The notes under the pieces: generated by a model
Database searches by the model: none
Told to the model about the DNA's origin: nothing
Seen by the model: only the letters and a program-made list of their open reading frames with translations
Made by a program: the position numbers and the translations under genes
Shown here: positions 1-9,265 of the stretch, in pieces
Layout: every line of letters begins with the position of its first letter
Position numbering within the stretch: position 1 is the stretch's first letter
Source: Candidatus Hydrogenedens sp.
GTDB taxonomy: Bacteria > Hydrogenedentota > Hydrogenedentia > Hydrogenedentales > CAITNO01
DNA length: 54,865 nucleotides
Assembly (NCBI GenBank): GCA_012522755.1
Contig: JAAYJV010000112.1
Span: 1 to 54,865, forward strand
Direction of reading: 5' to 3'

Positions 1-75
1 AAGTAAGACCGTTCTACAGCCACACAATGCCATAAAGACAAGCTTTTTCGGGTGCTCAACACATGGAACGAGCCT

Positions 76-98
76 GTCCAAGAAAAGCTCATTTGGAC
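76..98. repeat. GTCCAA/TTGGAC hairpin repeat, copy 1
   Basis: GTCCAA and TTGGAC form a 6-bp stem around an 11-base loop (GAAAAGCTCAT). It is followed by AAGGATGAAGAATTTTTATA, which also recurs inverted at the extreme right end. The repeat lies in intergenic DNA. Confidence 0.75.
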
Positions 99-296
99 AA
101 GGATGAAGAATTTTTATAGTCTGCCTTTTCTTTTCTTCCACGAAGTTACACGAAGTCACACTAAAGGAAAGACGATGCAAATATAAAGGTATGAAGCCTG
201 TGCAAGTCATTTGTTGAATTCATTGGTATTTTGGGCAGGTTTTGTCTTCATTTTTCCGCTTCCCAGAATCAGGTTGACTGATCGTTGCATTTGTCT

Positions 297-319
297 GTCC
301 AAGAAAAGCTCATTTGGAC
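297..319. repeat. GTCCAA/TTGGAC hairpin repeat, copy 2
   Basis: This is identical to copy 1 over the whole hairpin. It is preceded by a block (about 262-296, containing CCAGAATCAGG and ATCGTTGCAT) that is also found inverted near 54725-54765. Confidence 0.75.
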
Positions 320-439
320 AAGGATGTTTTGGTATGATAAATAACCGTAGCAGATGATAGTTTAAAATTTCTCGGCAAACAACACTACGCACCATGGTGT
401 AACACGTGGGAAAAGAATTCAACAGAGGGAGACTTGGCT

Positions 440-3400
440 ATGCCGGTACCACCGATTGTTTCCGACGGACGTTGGCATGGAACGGGGTTGATCCGCATCG
501 GCTTTAATACCTCTTTTCTCTTACTCATTATGGGAAGCCTCTTTCTGCTCGCTCATGGCGAAGAACCACAAGAGTATGCTTGCGAAACGCTCTTCGACCA
601 GGCCTTGAATGCTTTGCAGGAAAGTGACTTGGAAAGAGCACTGGATTATTTGGATAAAACAGCGCAATGCTTTGAAAGGGAGGGGAATGTAATTATGCAG
701 GCCGAGTGTCTCCTGCTCACGGCCGATGTGCTTTCTTTGATGCAGAAGAATGAGGCCGCATTGGATTGCTGCGAACAGGTATTGGCACTCTTTCGAAATC
801 GAGCTCATGCAGAAGAATATCAGATCAAATGTCTCAGCAAAATGGGCTCTGTACTGCAGCAGCTTGGTCATTTCGAAGAAGCTCTGGAGCAATATGAAGA
901 ACTGGCGTCACTGTGTCGCTCGCAACCGGACAGAGAATTAGAACAAGCCATGTGTCTGGGAGCCTGTGGTGACATACACAATGTTCTCGATCGTTCTGAC
1001 CAAGCTATGGAATGCTTCAATGAGGCTTTGAAACTCCTTCAAGCCCGGCCTGGTACCGAAAGCAGCCAAATCCTGTGTTTCAATAAAATGGGCGATACAC
1101 TGCAAGCTTCGGGCCGAGTCGATGATGCTTTGGAGCACTACAGAAAGGCAATGTTTCTTTGTCGCGAACAATCTGACAGCACACTGGAGGAGGTTCATTG
1201 TCTGTCTGCTATGGCTCATATGCTTCAAGATTGTCACCGTCCGGACGAAGCGTTTGAACACTACGCAGAGGCATTGTCGCTCCTTCACACGCAAACAGGG
1301 ACTGAAAGAGAGCAGGCCCAATGCCTGTATAACATGGGCTTTATACAGGAAAAACTCAGACTGTTCGACAAAGCTTTCAATCATTATGATAAAGCTTTGC
1401 AACTCTACAGCCAGCTTCCGAATACGGCTATGGACCAAGCCAATTGTCTCAATGTGATGGGAAATACGCTGCAAGCATTGCGCCGTTATAAGGAGGCGGT
1501 CAACCACTACGAAGGGGCATTACAAGCTTTCCAATCACAAAGAAATACGGAAACAGATCAGGCCATGTGCCTTAACAATATAGGTAATACCCTGCGACTG
1601 TACCATCATTATGGCGAGGCTTTAAAGTACTTTGTGAAGGCACTGGAACTCTACGAGTTAAAACCCGAGCGTAAAACAGATAAATCCAAATGCCTCAATA
1701 ATAAGGGCAATGTGCTTCAACACATGCGCCGCTATGACGAAGCCCTGGAGGATTATGAAGAGGCTTTACAACTTCTCCACACAGAGACAAATACAGAGGT
1801 GGAGCGGGCCATGTGCCTTACCAACATTGGAAATACCCTCCAATATCAGAACCGCTTTGATGAAGCACAGGAGCAATATGAACAGGCATTACAGCTTTAT
1901 CACTCCTTGCCAAATGCGGTAATCGATGAGGCCGCATGTCTCATTAACATAGCTTCTGTTTTCAAAAATAAACGTTGTTATGATGAAGCTCTGGAACAAT
2001 ATGAACAGGCGTCACAGCTATATCAATTGTTGCCAAATGCCCAAACAGGTGAAGCGGCATGCCTTATTAACATGGGTGAAGTTCGTCTTTATCTCCGTCA
2101 ATATGACGAAGCTCTGGAAGATTACGAAGCGGCCTGGCAAATTTATGAGGCTTTACCCCATACAGAAACAGAGCAAGCCACAACCCTTATCGGCATGGCC
2201 AATACCCTCCAATACCTCCAATACCACGGAGAAGCGCTGGAATATTTGAATCAGGCATTGGAGCTTTACCGCTCGATACCATATACAGAAGCGGATCAAG
2301 CCAGGTGCTGTAACAACATCGGCACGGCACTCTATGTCCTCCAACGTTATGATGATGCGTTGAAACAATATGAACTGGCCCGTGGAATCTACGCTTCCGT
2401 GCAAAATACAGAAACAGATCAGGCCATATGTCTGCATAACACAGGGAATGTGCTGGGTGATGTGCGCCGGTATGATGAAGCTTTGGAACATTACGAAAAA
2501 GCCATAAAACTGTGTCGCTCCGTGCCAAATACGGAAATGAATCAGGCCGCGAGTCTCAATAATATGGCTTCAGTACTTCGTGATCTCCATAGAGATAATG
2601 AAGCCCTGAAGAAGATCAAAGAGGCATTGCAGCATTACAGGAGGTTTCAAAATACGGAAGTTGACAAGGCCAGATGCCTGTATAACCTGGCTGCAGTACT
2701 CTATGACCTCCGTCAATATGACGAAGCCCTGGAATACTTTAAGCATGCTCTTGAAAACTACCGCTCTGTGCCGAATACGGAAACAAATCAGGCCGCATGT
2801 CTGGGCTGCACAGGTAATACTCTTCGGAGGCTTCAGCGATCTGAGGAAGCGGAGCCCCTTTATAAAGAAGCCTTCCAGCTCTTTTTCATTCAGCCCGATG
2901 GTGAAACAGGGCAAGCTAATTGCCTGAATAACCTGGGCGTTATGTTCCATGATCTCCGCCATTATGACAAAGCTCTGGAGCAACTTGAAGATTCATTGGG
3001 AATGTATCGTTCCTTGCCAAACACAGAAAAGCATCAGGCTTCATGCCTGGTGAATATCGGGCAGGTTCATGCATGCCAGGATGCCTGGGATCTGGGTTTG
3101 GATTATATATATCAAGGACTTTCAGACATGTGGTCCTGGCATGTGCCTGTGTTGCCCAGGCTCACTGAAGACAACAAAAAGACTTTTCTCAAAGATCTTT
3201 ATAAGATCCCCAGATATCTTTATACCCTGTCCTTCCTCCAGGGAGAAGGCGTGGAATTGGCTGCTCAGAAGGGCCTTGATGTCGCACTCTTGCACAAGGG
3301 TCTTGTGGAATGGGCCACGCAACAGGAACAGTCTTTTTTTCTGGAGATGGCTGGTCCCGACTGGACAAAGAAATATGAAGAGTTGCAGCAATGGCTCAGA

Positions 3401-5101
3401 GAGAAATCCCTTCTGACCCATGTATTGAGAGAGCGATTATTGAAGCCGGAAGAAACAGAAGAATTCCTTTCTGACAAAAGAAATGAAGAGCGGCTGAAAG
3501 AACTGAACAACTGGATCCCGATGAGATTAGAGCACCTGATCTCTCATAACCGGGACTTTGCCCTGGAAATGAAACTGGTTCCTGTGGATATAAGCGAGAT
3601 ATGGAAAGCTCTGGCTCGTCTGTATTCTCCTTCGGCGCTGCTGGAATACGTGAAATATGAGGAGATGGATTTTGTGACGGACCAGCCTGGTGCAGCGCGC
3701 TATGGTGTCTTTGTGCTGACTTCAGAGTCTGAAGAGCCTGTTGCAGTCGACTTGGGTTCGGCGGACATCATTGAAGACGCTGTTGAAACATTTCGTAAAA
3801 CAATCATCGGTTTGAAGAACTATGATGAAAATAAAAAACACCGGGCCGCCAGAAAATGCTTTGAAGCCGGTCAGGCTTTACGTCGTCTCATCTTCGATCC
3901 TGTGGAGGAATATCTTTCTCCGCGAACCCGACTTTTCATTGCTCCTGATGCAGACCTTTTTCTTTTGCCCTTTGAAGCCATGCCTCTGGACGGTGAAAAT
4001 CGGGCTCTCCCCCGCTATCTTCTGGAAGAATTCGACTTTATTTATTTGAACACGGGTCGGGATCTTGTGCCTATGGCGAAACGTCCTCAAAGCAGAGATG
4101 AGAAGAAATCCGCCACCATTGTCTCCAATCCCAGTTTGAACATGAAGGCTTCTGATCGATTGGAAAAAGTCGTACAGTGGATGAATGCTAAAGATCTGCA
4201 ACCATCTCTGGAGGAGCTCTCCCCCACTCGCCCGGTCTCTGAGAGGGGAAAGGAAAAGACCTCAGAAGATCTTGAGGCTACTATGGGTGGCGGAGAAAGC
4301 ATCCCTGTGGATGATGTCCTTAACCTTTTGAAACCCATAGATGGCGCAGAAGACTTTGTTGCAAAGCTTCTCAAAGAGCAGCGTTTTTCCAGTGTCAATC
4401 TTCTGGAAGGCACAGCCGCTCTGGAAGAATGCATATTGAACCAGGAGGAAGCACCGCAGATTCTGCAGATCCTCAGCCATGGTGTCTTTTTGCCCGTACC
4501 GGAATACCTGCAAAAGGATAGTCCTCTGCGCCTGTCAAGCGATTTGAACCAGGCCTCTCAAAGTTTTGAAGACCCTCTCATGCGCTCTTTTCTTGCTCTT
4601 GCCGGAGCTGCTGTACTGACCTCAGGGCATATCTACCGTTCTGGTGAGCAATATTTTACTGCAGAAGAATGGCTGGCTCGGGAACCTGCAGAAGAGGAAG
4701 ATGAATATCTTTCTATCCCTCTCAACGATGGTCGTCTGACGGCCTATGAAGTATCGGGGTTGAACCTGCGAAAAACGGAGCTGGTCGCCCTGACGGCCTG
4801 CAATACGGCTGTAGGCGAAGTGGGTGCCGGCACCAGTGTTGCCGGATTGCGTCGTGCCTTTACAGCGGCCGGTGCCCACAGCATGATCATGGCGCAATGG
4901 GAGGTCCCTGTTGATAATTCCATGCGGCAAATGGACTTGTTTTATGATTTATGGCTGGATGAGGGTTTCAGCCGTTACGACGCCTTCAAAGAATCACAGC
5001 TTGCTATTCTCGAATCAACCCGGCAAAACGCATTCAGCCATCCCTGGTATTGGGCTGGCTTTATTTATATCGGTGATCCCGGAAAGGCGACCGAAAAATA
5101 A
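440..5101 (+). CDS. exported TPR-CHAT protein (caspase-like peptidase), 20 long TPR repeats
   Basis: This is a predicted CHAT-domain cysteine peptidase with a huge TPR sensor region. I take ATG at 440, because GAGGGAGA lies 7 bases upstream; an in-frame TTG sits at 434. Residues about 22-38 are a hydrophobic signal peptide or anchor, so the protein should act outside the cytoplasm. From about residue 55 to 890 there are 20 repeats of 40 residues (not the usual 34), each containing a variant of QAxCLxNxGxxL and ending near PNTE. The C-terminal CHAT domain keeps the expected His (SHG, residue about 1347) and Cys (TACNTA, about 1454), so it looks catalytically competent. The C-terminal part closely resembles the second TPR-CHAT protein at 11925-14972. 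The gene converges on an anti-sigma gene. The substrate is unknown; cleavage of an anti-sigma factor is an inference from context. Confidence 0.9.
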   Translation: MPVPPIVSDGRWHGTGLIRIGFNTSFLLLIMGSLFLLAHGEEPQEYACETLFDQALNALQESDLERALDYLDKTAQCFEREGNVIMQAECLLLTADVLSLMQKNEAALDCCEQVLALFRNRAHAEEYQIKCLSKMGSVLQQLGHFEEALEQYEELASLCRSQPDRELEQAMCLGACGDIHNVLDRSDQAMECFNEALKLLQARPGTESSQILCFNKMGDTLQASGRVDDALEHYRKAMFLCREQSDSTLEEVHCLSAMAHMLQDCHRPDEAFEHYAEALSLLHTQTGTEREQAQCLYNMGFIQEKLRLFDKAFNHYDKALQLYSQLPNTAMDQANCLNVMGNTLQALRRYKEAVNHYEGALQAFQSQRNTETDQAMCLNNIGNTLRLYHHYGEALKYFVKALELYELKPERKTDKSKCLNNKGNVLQHMRRYDEALEDYEEALQLLHTETNTEVERAMCLTNIGNTLQYQNRFDEAQEQYEQALQLYHSLPNAVIDEAACLINIASVFKNKRCYDEALEQYEQASQLYQLLPNAQTGEAACLINMGEVRLYLRQYDEALEDYEAAWQIYEALPHTETEQATTLIGMANTLQYLQYHGEALEYLNQALELYRSIPYTEADQARCCNNIGTALYVLQRYDDALKQYELARGIYASVQNTETDQAICLHNTGNVLGDVRRYDEALEHYEKAIKLCRSVPNTEMNQAASLNNMASVLRDLHRDNEALKKIKEALQHYRRFQNTEVDKARCLYNLAAVLYDLRQYDEALEYFKHALENYRSVPNTETNQAACLGCTGNTLRRLQRSEEAEPLYKEAFQLFFIQPDGETGQANCLNNLGVMFHDLRHYDKALEQLEDSLGMYRSLPNTEKHQASCLVNIGQVHACQDAWDLGLDYIYQGLSDMWSWHVPVLPRLTEDNKKTFLKDLYKIPRYLYTLSFLQGEGVELAAQKGLDVALLHKGLVEWATQQEQSFFLEMAGPDWTKKYEELQQWLREKSLLTHVLRERLLKPEETEEFLSDKRNEERLKELNNWIPMRLEHLISHNRDFALEMKLVPVDISEIWKALARLYSPSALLEYVKYEEMDFVTDQPGAARYGVFVLTSESEEPVAVDLGSADIIEDAVETFRKTIIGLKNYDENKKHRAARKCFEAGQALRRLIFDPVEEYLSPRTRLFIAPDADLFLLPFEAMPLDGENRALPRYLLEEFDFIYLNTGRDLVPMAKRPQSRDEKKSATIVSNPSLNMKASDRLEKVVQWMNAKDLQPSLEELSPTRPVSERGKEKTSEDLEATMGGGESIPVDDVLNLLKPIDGAEDFVAKLLKEQRFSSVNLLEGTAALEECILNQEEAPQILQILSHGVFLPVPEYLQKDSPLRLSSDLNQASQSFEDPLMRSFLALAGAAVLTSGHIYRSGEQYFTAEEWLAREPAEEEDEYLSIPLNDGRLTAYEVSGLNLRKTELVALTACNTAVGEVGAGTSVAGLRRAFTAAGAHSMIMAQWEVPVDNSMRQMDLFYDLWLDEGFSRYDAFKESQLAILESTRQNAFSHPWYWAGFIYIGDPGKATEK

Positions 5102-5301
5102 GGCTTTTCAATTTCGCTCCGGCTCCTGTTTGCCGTGATGAAAGTGGCTGGTAGAGTTGCGCCTGATGATTCACCTGCTTTTCAGGCACCCCGAGACAGC
5201 TCTGATAATCGTCTTATATCTTCCGAAGACAACTTCAGTCCTATGCCTGATGGCAAACAAAAAAAAGCACGGTCGGACAGATCTTTGGAGAGAGGAAAGC
5301 T

Positions 5302-6834
5302 TCAGGAAGGGGCATGACCTTTCTCACCAGCAGGCGCAACGAGTTGTCGGAGGTCTGAAAAAATCTGATGGACTGTATCGTCATAAGCACTTTCCTGTGA
5401 GAGAGGCTGGGCAATCAAGGCTCCTGGCAGCGCTGAATGTATGGCGTACGCCTGATCGTCTTTTCCGGGGAAATGGAGTACAACCGCCTCTTGAGAGAGG
5501 GTATGAACCAAAAGCTCTTGCTTGTCCTGCAGAGTTAAACGCAAAATCGTTGTTTCTCTTTCGGGATTCGCCAGTGCCAGTATTTCTTTCCTGTTGGAGA
5601 GATATTCAGTCTGTTTTATTTCCCGCACTGCATCGCTATCTCTCAAGAGTTCCTGAATTTCCACTGTCAGGAGTCTCAAGTTCTGTTTGTCAGGAGACCA
5701 ATCCAGAATTCCTGTAAGGCCCGTTGTTTCGCCTGCGAAAAGGAAGAGACGCGACGGCATCTCTGTATCCATCTCTTCTTCACAGCTCAGGGTATAGCTC
5801 AGCTCTTCAGTCTGTTGAAACTGAAGGGGCAGGCTGTTATCGAAATAGAAAGGAGGCGCGGGATCGCCGTTACTCGTTCCTTTTTTTATACTGTGGAAAG
5901 CGGCAATAAAACACTCCTGAGTGCCCTGGAGATTTGCAGCTTCCAGACCAGTGGCCAGATTGTCGTCCGGAGGCAGCACTGCACTGATTCCTGGAGCGTA
6001 CAGCAAAGAAATACCTTCCCTTTCATTTTCAGAGACTTTATGTGCCATCAAAGTCAATTCATCATTGATTCGTGTTGTTTCAGGATCTGTATTATGTTCT
6101 CTGGTAATGGTCACAGAGCGAAGCAGCACCAGATCGGATACAGGATCCAGACAGAGGAGGAGTTCTTCCTTTCTTGCCAGTAAAGCCGCTGTGGACAGGA
6201 ATTCTCCTTCGCTGGATTGAACGGCAAAGAGATAAGAGCCCTGTCTGATCTTCCCTTCTGTCTCCGTCAATGGCGAAAAGAGTTCATTTTCCAAAGAACC
6301 CAGAGTGGCTGTCTGTGTCAGATAATGTGTTTTCTGTTCATAGCTTCTGAACAAATCCTTTGCTGAACTCAACTGTTGAAAAAAAGCTGACCCGCTCGAC
6401 AGGACCGGCTTTTCTGTCATCGGAGACCGGGCCAGATCCAGGGCAACTTCACTTCTGTCGGAGCGGTACAACAAGCCACCTGCAACAACAAGCAGTATTG
6501 CAGCCGCCACTCCCATAGAAATCAGAGCACGAAGGGAAAAGAAACGCGAAAAGCTCGGGCGAGCGTATTCTTCCTGGCTGTCTTTGACAAGCTCTTCTGA
6601 TCGTGCAGCCTCCTGTTCCGCTTGAAACTTGCTTTGGGCCTGAAAAATTTCTACGCCGATTTTATCGTCATCAAGCAAGAACAAATAAGGGAGTATACCC
6701 AAGTCATTGATATCATTCTGGCAATCCGGACAGGAGGCAATATGTGTCGCCACAGGCTTTGCTTCTTCGGGCGAAAGATTGCCAGTCAAATAATCCAGAA
6801 TCTCGATTCTGTACTTGTTGCAAGTAGTTTTCAT
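5302..6834 (-). CDS. membrane anti-sigma factor with zinc-finger N-terminus
   Basis: This is a probable transmembrane anti-sigma factor. The cytoplasmic N-terminus has the ZAS-type zinc motif His31-x3-Cys35-x2-Cys38 within a mycobacterial-RsrA/zf-HC2-like helix (YLTGNLSPEEA precedes it). One membrane span lies at about 102-123, followed by an extracytoplasmic domain of nearly 390 residues with no family I recognise. That domain includes FAGETTGLTGIL, shared with the paralogue at 10436-11932. I choose ATG at 6834, with an AGAGAG ribosome site, giving the same start context as the paralogue; an in-frame start 36 bases upstream is possible. No sigma gene adjoins this copy. Its partner may be the sigma factor at 9362 or one elsewhere. 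It converges with the first TPR-CHAT gene, leaving about 200 bases between them. Confidence 0.85.
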   Translation of the reverse strand: MKTTCNKYRIEILDYLTGNLSPEEAKPVATHIASCPDCQNDINDLGILPYLFLLDDDKIGVEIFQAQSKFQAEQEAARSEELVKDSQEEYARPSFSRFFSLRALISMGVAAAILLVVAGGLLYRSDRSEVALDLARSPMTEKPVLSSGSAFFQQLSSAKDLFRSYEQKTHYLTQTATLGSLENELFSPLTETEGKIRQGSYLFAVQSSEGEFLSTAALLARKEELLLCLDPVSDLVLLRSVTITREHNTDPETTRINDELTLMAHKVSENEREGISLLYAPGISAVLPPDDNLATGLEAANLQGTQECFIAAFHSIKKGTSNGDPAPPFYFDNSLPLQFQQTEELSYTLSCEEEMDTEMPSRLFLFAGETTGLTGILDWSPDKQNLRLLTVEIQELLRDSDAVREIKQTEYLSNRKEILALANPERETTILRLTLQDKQELLVHTLSQEAVVLHFPGKDDQAYAIHSALPGALIAQPLSQESAYDDTVHQIFSDLRQLVAPAGEKGHAPS

Positions 6835-7302
6835 TTTCAACACTCTCTTTCTTTGTGCATTGATACCCACTATTTCCGGTCTTGTCCCTATATAACCGCA
6901 GGTTGAGCAGAAGAATGGACTGCTTCCTTTTACTTTGGAGAGGAAAGGTGTTCAGAATATTGCCGGTTCAGACCGACGGCTGAATTCTGTTTTTCAGTGT
7001 ATTCAGACACGGGAAATTGTGTCCCATAAGGACTTCTTTGTTTTCTCCAACAATCTTTTTTTTCCAACCCCGCAAGGAAAAAAAAGGATAGACAGAGATG
7101 GCCCGGAGTGACAAGCCCCTTCAGCATGATAGAAGTTTTTGTCTTTGTGCATGGCAAAGCAGGATCAACAAGGTGCGATTCCTTAAAGTAAATGCCCCAA
7201 TCGCTGTCAAATATGTGAGGGGCCAAAGGGAGGAGCCTTTGGCCCCTAATCATATGTTTTATAAGAGTTTCTAAAAATTTCATTTCAACATTCTTTACAG
7301 AA
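6835..7302. other. gene-free stretch between anti-sigma and secreted-protein genes
   Basis: There is no convincing gene. A long reverse-strand reading frame runs through this interval from inside the next gene, but it lacks a start context and crosses a strong hairpin, so I treat it as chance. The only clear signal is the inverted repeat at 7218-7247. Confidence 0.6.
7218..7247 (-). terminator. 12-bp perfect stem hairpin behind the 7303-7935 gene
   Basis: AGGGGCCAAAGG (7218-7229) pairs perfectly with CCTTTGGCCCCT (7236-7247) around a 6-base loop. It lies 55 bases past the stop of the secreted-protein gene. The U-tract is poor, so termination is likely but unproven; mRNA 3' protection is an alternative. 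Confidence 0.6.
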
Positions 7303-7935
7303 TTATTCGTTGAGATCTTTTTCAAAGTATAAGTGCCCGACTTCACCTTCAGGACGATCGATAAGGACCTTGGGGTCAATGAGAGGCGGGCGCGGCGGCA
7401 AGGGAGGCGGCGGAGGATTATATCTGTCATCCTCTTTCCCGTCCTCGTCCTCTTCCTCGGAAGATGAGTCTGCTGTGGTATTCTTTTCAGAGTTTTTCCT
7501 TTCAGGGTCCACAACATCAGTCTCTTCGGATTTACCAAGAGTCTCGGACTCTCGACTTGTTAATTTTTCAAGCTCTATTTTGAAACTATCCACCCTGGTT
7601 TCGGAAAAATTTTTGAGGGGATTATTCCTGAGTTCTGATGTATCAAAAGTCATGGGTTTAGGCACTGTTCCCAGTGGCCTTTGCTGATCCAACAGACTCT
7701 TTTGATTCCATAAGCTGCTGTTGGGCTTGTATATCTCTCTCGGTTGCTGATAAATGGGAGTATGGAGAGGAAGGTGCTTGAATGTGTAGGACGGCTTGAA
7801 TGTGTAGGGACCTTTCATCTGGCACGTAGTAAAGGAAGTCCTCGCATAGGAACCCGCTACAATGTTGGAAAACAGAAAAATACCGACCAGCAGAACTGCG
7901 ACAAGACCGAATGTAATCAATCTCCATTGTTTCAT
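7303..7935 (-). CDS. small secreted protein with acidic and proline-rich C-terminus
   Basis: I do not recognise a family. The 210-residue product starts with a clear signal peptide or anchor (positively charged start, then hydrophobic residues about 8-27, ending near VAGSYA). The mature part is hydrophilic and predicted to be disordered. An acidic, serine-rich stretch (SSSEEEDEDGKEDD) is followed by a run of prolines (PPPPPLPPRPP) and a tail ending near HLYFEKDLNE. The ribosome site AAAGGAAC and the leader around TTTATAATAG closely resemble those of the next gene (8174-8719) and of a decayed copy near 9150. This suggests common regulation, perhaps by the neighbouring sigma factor. A substrate, scaffold or cell-surface role is possible; none can be assigned. 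Confidence 0.75.
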   Translation of the reverse strand: MKQWRLITFGLVAVLLVGIFLFSNIVAGSYARTSFTTCQMKGPYTFKPSYTFKHLPLHTPIYQQPREIYKPNSSLWNQKSLLDQQRPLGTVPKPMTFDTSELRNNPLKNFSETRVDSFKIELEKLTSRESETLGKSEETDVVDPERKNSEKNTTADSSSEEEDEDGKEDDRYNPPPPPLPPRPPLIDPKVLIDRPEGEVGHLYFEKDLNE

Positions 7936-8020
7936 GTTAGTGTTCCTTTGTGGCTTGGAAAAGTGTGTTCACCATCTATTCTACTATTATAAACGGAAAA
8001 ATGGACTTTTTTTTTATAAA
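7936..8020 (-). promoter_or_regulatory. shared leader/promoter, copy 1
   Basis: On the reverse strand this reads TTCCGTTTATAATAGTAGAA, about 60 bases before the ATG, then AAAGGAAC at the ribosome site. The same layout precedes the 8174-8719 gene and the remnant at about 8917-9146. TATAAT fits a -10 element; no consensus -35 is obvious. Confidence 0.45.
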
Positions 8021-8109
8021 CAGGTTGTTTTCAGTATGTCTAACGGGAAATATCAATCTAATGTCATTCTAAAGGATTCATGATTGACGAATGAGATTTG
8101 AACCCTGAC

Positions 8110-8138
8110 AGGGCGCAAACCCGGAAGGCTTGCGCCCT
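8110..8138 (-). terminator. 9-bp perfect stem hairpin behind the 8174-8719 gene
   Basis: AGGGCGCAA (8110-8118) pairs with TTGCGCCCT (8130-8138), 36 bases past the stop codon. A degenerate version of this hairpin is present behind the third, decayed copy (about 8880-8920). Confidence 0.55.
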
Positions 8139-8173
8139 TATTTCGAAAGCTATTCAACTGTGTCTTTAATCGA

Positions 8174-8719
8174 TTACCACCCTGTAATCACTCTGTTGCG
8201 GCCCTTTTCCCTTTCCAATCTTTCCAACCCTTCCGGAGAGATGCGACGCAAAATTTCGTCAGTATCGAGAAGAGGGAGTAAAAGCGGGAAATAAGGAGGG
8301 TCGGGATCAGGACCGGGACCCGCTCCGCAGAGTATCCTCGAAGCTCTGAACGTGCTGGCATTGAAACCAGAGCTTTGTATGGCAATTTCCGCAATTCTTT
8401 TTTCTTTGACTTCTGCAAATACCTTAAGTCCATCAGTGGGTATGTTATTAGACTGCACTTTCGCAACATCCAAATTAAGATGGGCATACCTGTTAGCTGA
8501 GGTGAAATCGTGGTTTATTACTTTAGTGCTGTTTTGTATGATGCGGTTGCGATCACAGTTTCTCAGCGTTGCCACATGACCCGAGGATAGGTTTTGAGCA
8601 TTCGTGAAGCCTTTAGAGACCTGAGCAAGTCTCGGAGCAGCAAGGGCATTACCTGTCAGGAATAGCCCGACAAAAACAATGCTGACCAGAAGAAGTGATA
8701 AGAAGCGTTTGTGTTTCAT
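8174..8719 (-). CDS. small secreted protein, sister of 7303-7935
   Basis: This is a 181-residue protein of unknown function. I choose ATG at 8719, which has AAAGGAAC just upstream; a longer frame starting at 8755 has no ribosome site. The N-terminus is a textbook signal peptide (KHKRF, then about 15 hydrophobic residues, cleavage after ALAA). The mature part ends in a proline-rich segment (GPGPDPDPPYFPLLLPLL), followed by a charged helix with LERLEREKG. Its leader and ribosome site match those of 7303-7935 and of a decayed copy just downstream of the sigma-gene promoter. I infer that the gene was duplicated in place and is expressed with its sister. It may be a target of the CHAT/sigma system, which is inference. 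Confidence 0.75.
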   Translation of the reverse strand: MKHKRFLSLLLVSIVFVGLFLTGNALAAPRLAQVSKGFTNAQNLSSGHVATLRNCDRNRIIQNSTKVINHDFTSANRYAHLNLDVAKVQSNNIPTDGLKVFAEVKEKRIAEIAIQSSGFNASTFRASRILCGAGPGPDPDPPYFPLLLPLLDTDEILRRISPEGLERLEREKGRNRVITGW

Positions 8720-8800
8720 GATAATGTTCCTTTTTGGGTTGTAAAAATGCCGCAACTGTCAGTTCTATTAAGTATAAACGGAAGTTTGACGGATTTTTTT
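8720..8800 (-). promoter_or_regulatory. shared leader/promoter, copy 2
   Basis: The reverse strand reads CTTCCGTTTATACTTAATAG about 60 bases upstream of the ATG, then AAAGGAAC. This aligns with copy 1 (TTCCGTTTATAATAGTAGAA). A T-rich run precedes the conserved block in both. Confidence 0.45.
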
Positions 8801-8916
8801 AAAAATTTGCAATTTATTTTGTGATATAAAGAAAAATATCAGAGTGTTTTATTAAATCAAAGATTCTAATTTGATAATTAAGGGGCAAAAATCCTGACAT
8901 TTGGCGCCTTTTTCGA

Positions 8917-9146
8917 AAGCTATTCAACTGTGCTCTTAATCAATTATTACCTTGTATAGGTTTCGCAGTGCGCCTCTTCCCCTTTTTCATCGTTCTTTAA
9001 GTTGTTGAGAGAGGGAAAGAAAAAGAGCAGGAAAATCCAAAGAATCTCTCAAAACAGGGCAAAGACAAAGGCGGGACCGTCTCCCTTTCCAGCCTTTGCG
9101 CCCTGAGCTCTGGAAGCTTTGAAAACAATTTATTTTGCAATACTCC
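8917..9146 (-). pseudogene. decayed third copy of the small secreted-protein gene
   Basis: The downstream part matches that of the 8174-8719 gene: TTCGAAAGCTATTCAACTGT (plus strand) occurs in both at the stop-codon end, followed by near-identical bases. The upstream end retains AAAGGAG and a TTTATAATAAG leader. There is no ATG behind the ribosome site, the signal-peptide part is missing, and the remaining frame does not match the sister protein. I read it as a truncated duplicate. Confidence 0.65.
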
Positions 9147-9265
9147 TTTGTGAGTTGTAACAGTTTATCCAATGCCAGTGTTGCTTATTATAAACACTCT
9201 TATACTTCTTTATTTTAAAAATAAAAGTTTTTCATGGTAAATACTCATATTGTTTCATATAAACC

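Larger units (their letters stand above)
1..439. other. gene-free left end with dispersed repeats
   Basis: I see no convincing gene here. The stretch holds two copies of a hairpin repeat with GTCCAA/TTGGAC arms (76-98 and 297-319) and a block containing CACGAAGT and AAGTCACACTAA (about 140-170). Parts of it recur, mostly inverted, at the right end of the window. The last bases carry the ribosome binding site GAGGGAGA (425-432) of the first TPR-CHAT gene. Confidence 0.7.

Noticed and set aside
6930-7538. 202-codon reverse-strand frame running out of the secreted-protein gene
   Set aside because: It overlaps the supported gene in another frame, crosses a 12-bp hairpin and has no ribosome site.
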